Assembly (NCBI GenBank): GCA_964533185.1
Contig: CAZHLD010000007.1
Coordinates: 1 to 64,000, forward strand
Source of the DNA: CAZHLD01 sp964533185
GTDB taxonomy: Bacteria > Acidobacteriota > Terriglobia > Acidiferrales > UBA7541
Length of the DNA: 64,000 nt
Direction of reading: 5' to 3'
In this document: in pieces, positions 63,371 through 64,000 of the stretch
How the letters are laid out: each line of letters begins with the position of its first letter
How positions within the stretch are numbered: position 1 is the stretch's first letter
Program-made: the position numbers and the translations under genes
The notes under the pieces: model-generated
What the model saw: the letters and a program-made list of their open reading frames with translations, nothing else
Databases searched by the model: none
Told to the model about the DNA's origin: nothing

Positions 63371-63841
63371 ATGGTCAATCGAGAGCAAAGAGCAGAAGCA
63401 AGGGAGCTAATCCTCCAGTTTATGGCGGGCGAGATAACGAATGATGACTTCGGGGACGCTTTCCCGGCAAAAACTGAGGATGCGGCCCTTCGCGCCATCG
63501 ACCAAATGTTGTGGTTCTGGTACGACGACCTAAAAACCCATCGGCTAACAGGGAAGCACGAATTGGTGCCTAAGGAAAAAGAGCTGGGCGAGCGATGCGC
63601 ACTTTTCCTGGCTACGGATCTGGAATATGAGTGGCCTGACCTTGGCCACCACGGTCTACTCAATCCGATCCTTGCTTTCATTGGTGGCGAGTGGTTTGGG
63701 AGAAGGCGGATCGAGCAGGCGAAGAAACTGGGGGGCTACTCAGTTTGGCCGTTTTTTAGGATCGTAGACTACGAAAGGGCAAAGCTAAGGACACCGAACC
63801 CAAATCAACCGCTTAGCGCTGCGCCGACCGACGCTCAGTGA
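63371..63841 (+). CDS. Hypothetical protein near the integrase remnant
   Basis: 156 aa starting MVNREQRAEARELILQFMAG. The motif GEITNDDFGDAFP followed by EDAALRAIDQMLWFWYDDLKTH and FIGGEWFGRRR gives a compact helical acidic protein of a type found as isolated hypotheticals in many phyla. No catalytic motif, no signal peptide. The region is visibly less GC-rich than the rest of the window, consistent with transfer along with the integrase. Region 63842-64000 holds no gene that I can support. Confidence 0.65.
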   Translation: MVNREQRAEARELILQFMAGEITNDDFGDAFPAKTEDAALRAIDQMLWFWYDDLKTHRLTGKHELVPKEKELGERCALFLATDLEYEWPDLGHHGLLNPILAFIGGEWFGRRRIEQAKKLGGYSVWPFFRIVDYERAKLRTPNPNQPLSAAPTDAQ

Positions 63842-64000
63842 ATTGCCAAGCAAGCTGGAAGTAAAACTTCGACAGGCAGCTATCTCCAAATAACGCGGGC
63901 CACCGCATGACTGCAGGGCGCGAATGGTTCCACCAGAGCGCCGCGAGGACGCATCGGCGACCTGCACAACCCGCTTGGCGCGGCCCCACGCTACCGCACT

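Overview
The window reads as a chromosomal segment of a GC-rich Gram-negative bacterium, most likely an acidobacterium or a close relative. This rests on the lipid A/heptose/Kdo genes, type IV pilus ATPases, secretin and pseudopilins, the abundance of short dispersed palindromes, and several small conserved genes of a kind I associate with that phylum; no rRNA or marker alignment is available to prove it. A run of exactly 100 N at 36231-36330 marks a scaffold join, so this is a draft or metagenome assembly. Almost all of the window is ordinary core genome; the mobile elements are a broken REP-associated transposase at the left end and a decayed tyrosine integrase beside an initiator tRNA at the right end.

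Layout. 1-6.2 kb: RAYT pseudogene flanked by REP palindromes, a DASS carboxylate transporter, a Cu(+) P-type ATPase, a deoxyhypusine-synthase-like protein and a small HMA-like protein. 7.0-10.8 kb: type IV pilus block pilB - PilZ protein - pilT behind a long, hairpin-rich leader. 11.1-13.5 kb: bacterioferritin with a PerR/Fur-like operator, a membrane protein, msrB, a secreted NTF2-like protein. 13.7-17.1 kb (minus strand): histidine kinase - OmpR-type regulator - SpoIIE-type phosphatase. 17.4-26.8 kb: cofactor and housekeeping genes (nadC, birA, coaX, DNA glycosylase, 23S rRNA methyltransferase, comEC). 26.8-33.8 kb (minus): an eight-gene, fully overlapping LPS core operon waaA-lpxK-waaF-gmhB-hldA-hldC-waaC-methyltransferase. 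33.9-38.5 kb: di-iron ferritin-like protein, SDR, a secreted protein cut by the gap, pcrA. 38.7-47.3 kb: APC permease, nuclease/phospholipase-like protein, adenosine deaminase, purS, glmS, a POTRA-only protein and a TlpA-like thioredoxin. 47.3-53.8 kb (minus): creatininase, HDAC-family deacetylase, polyprenyl synthase, tatD, metG, sirtuin. 53.9-59.3 kb: argS, then pepA, trkA and smpB on the minus strand. 59.4-62.6 kb: lipoprotein secretin with TPR and cohesin domains followed by two pseudopilins. 62.7-64 kb: tRNA-fMet, its terminator, an integrase remnant and an AT-richer hypothetical gene.

Cross-cutting signals. (1) Two sets of GC-rich palindromes carry a GTAG head on the minus strand (CTAC on the plus strand), the classic head of RAYT-mobilised REP elements; in five minus-strand genes the TAG stop codon is part of, or abuts, that head. 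(2) A third, unrelated repeat family (GATTCYTCG-stem-loop-CTCRGAATGACA) and a family of short tandem TCAGC-type units sit between genes. (3) At least nine genes have a -10 hexamer only 6-9 nt upstream of the start codon and no Shine-Dalgarno, indicating frequent leaderless transcription; the sirtuin promoter (TTGACA-17-TAATAT-7-TTG) is the clearest case. (4) The polyprenyl synthase gene has no ATG/GTG/TTG for its conserved N-terminus and may start at ATC. Nothing here is an obvious new multi-gene defence or biosynthetic system; the REP/RAYT-stop-codon relation is the most distinctive pattern.
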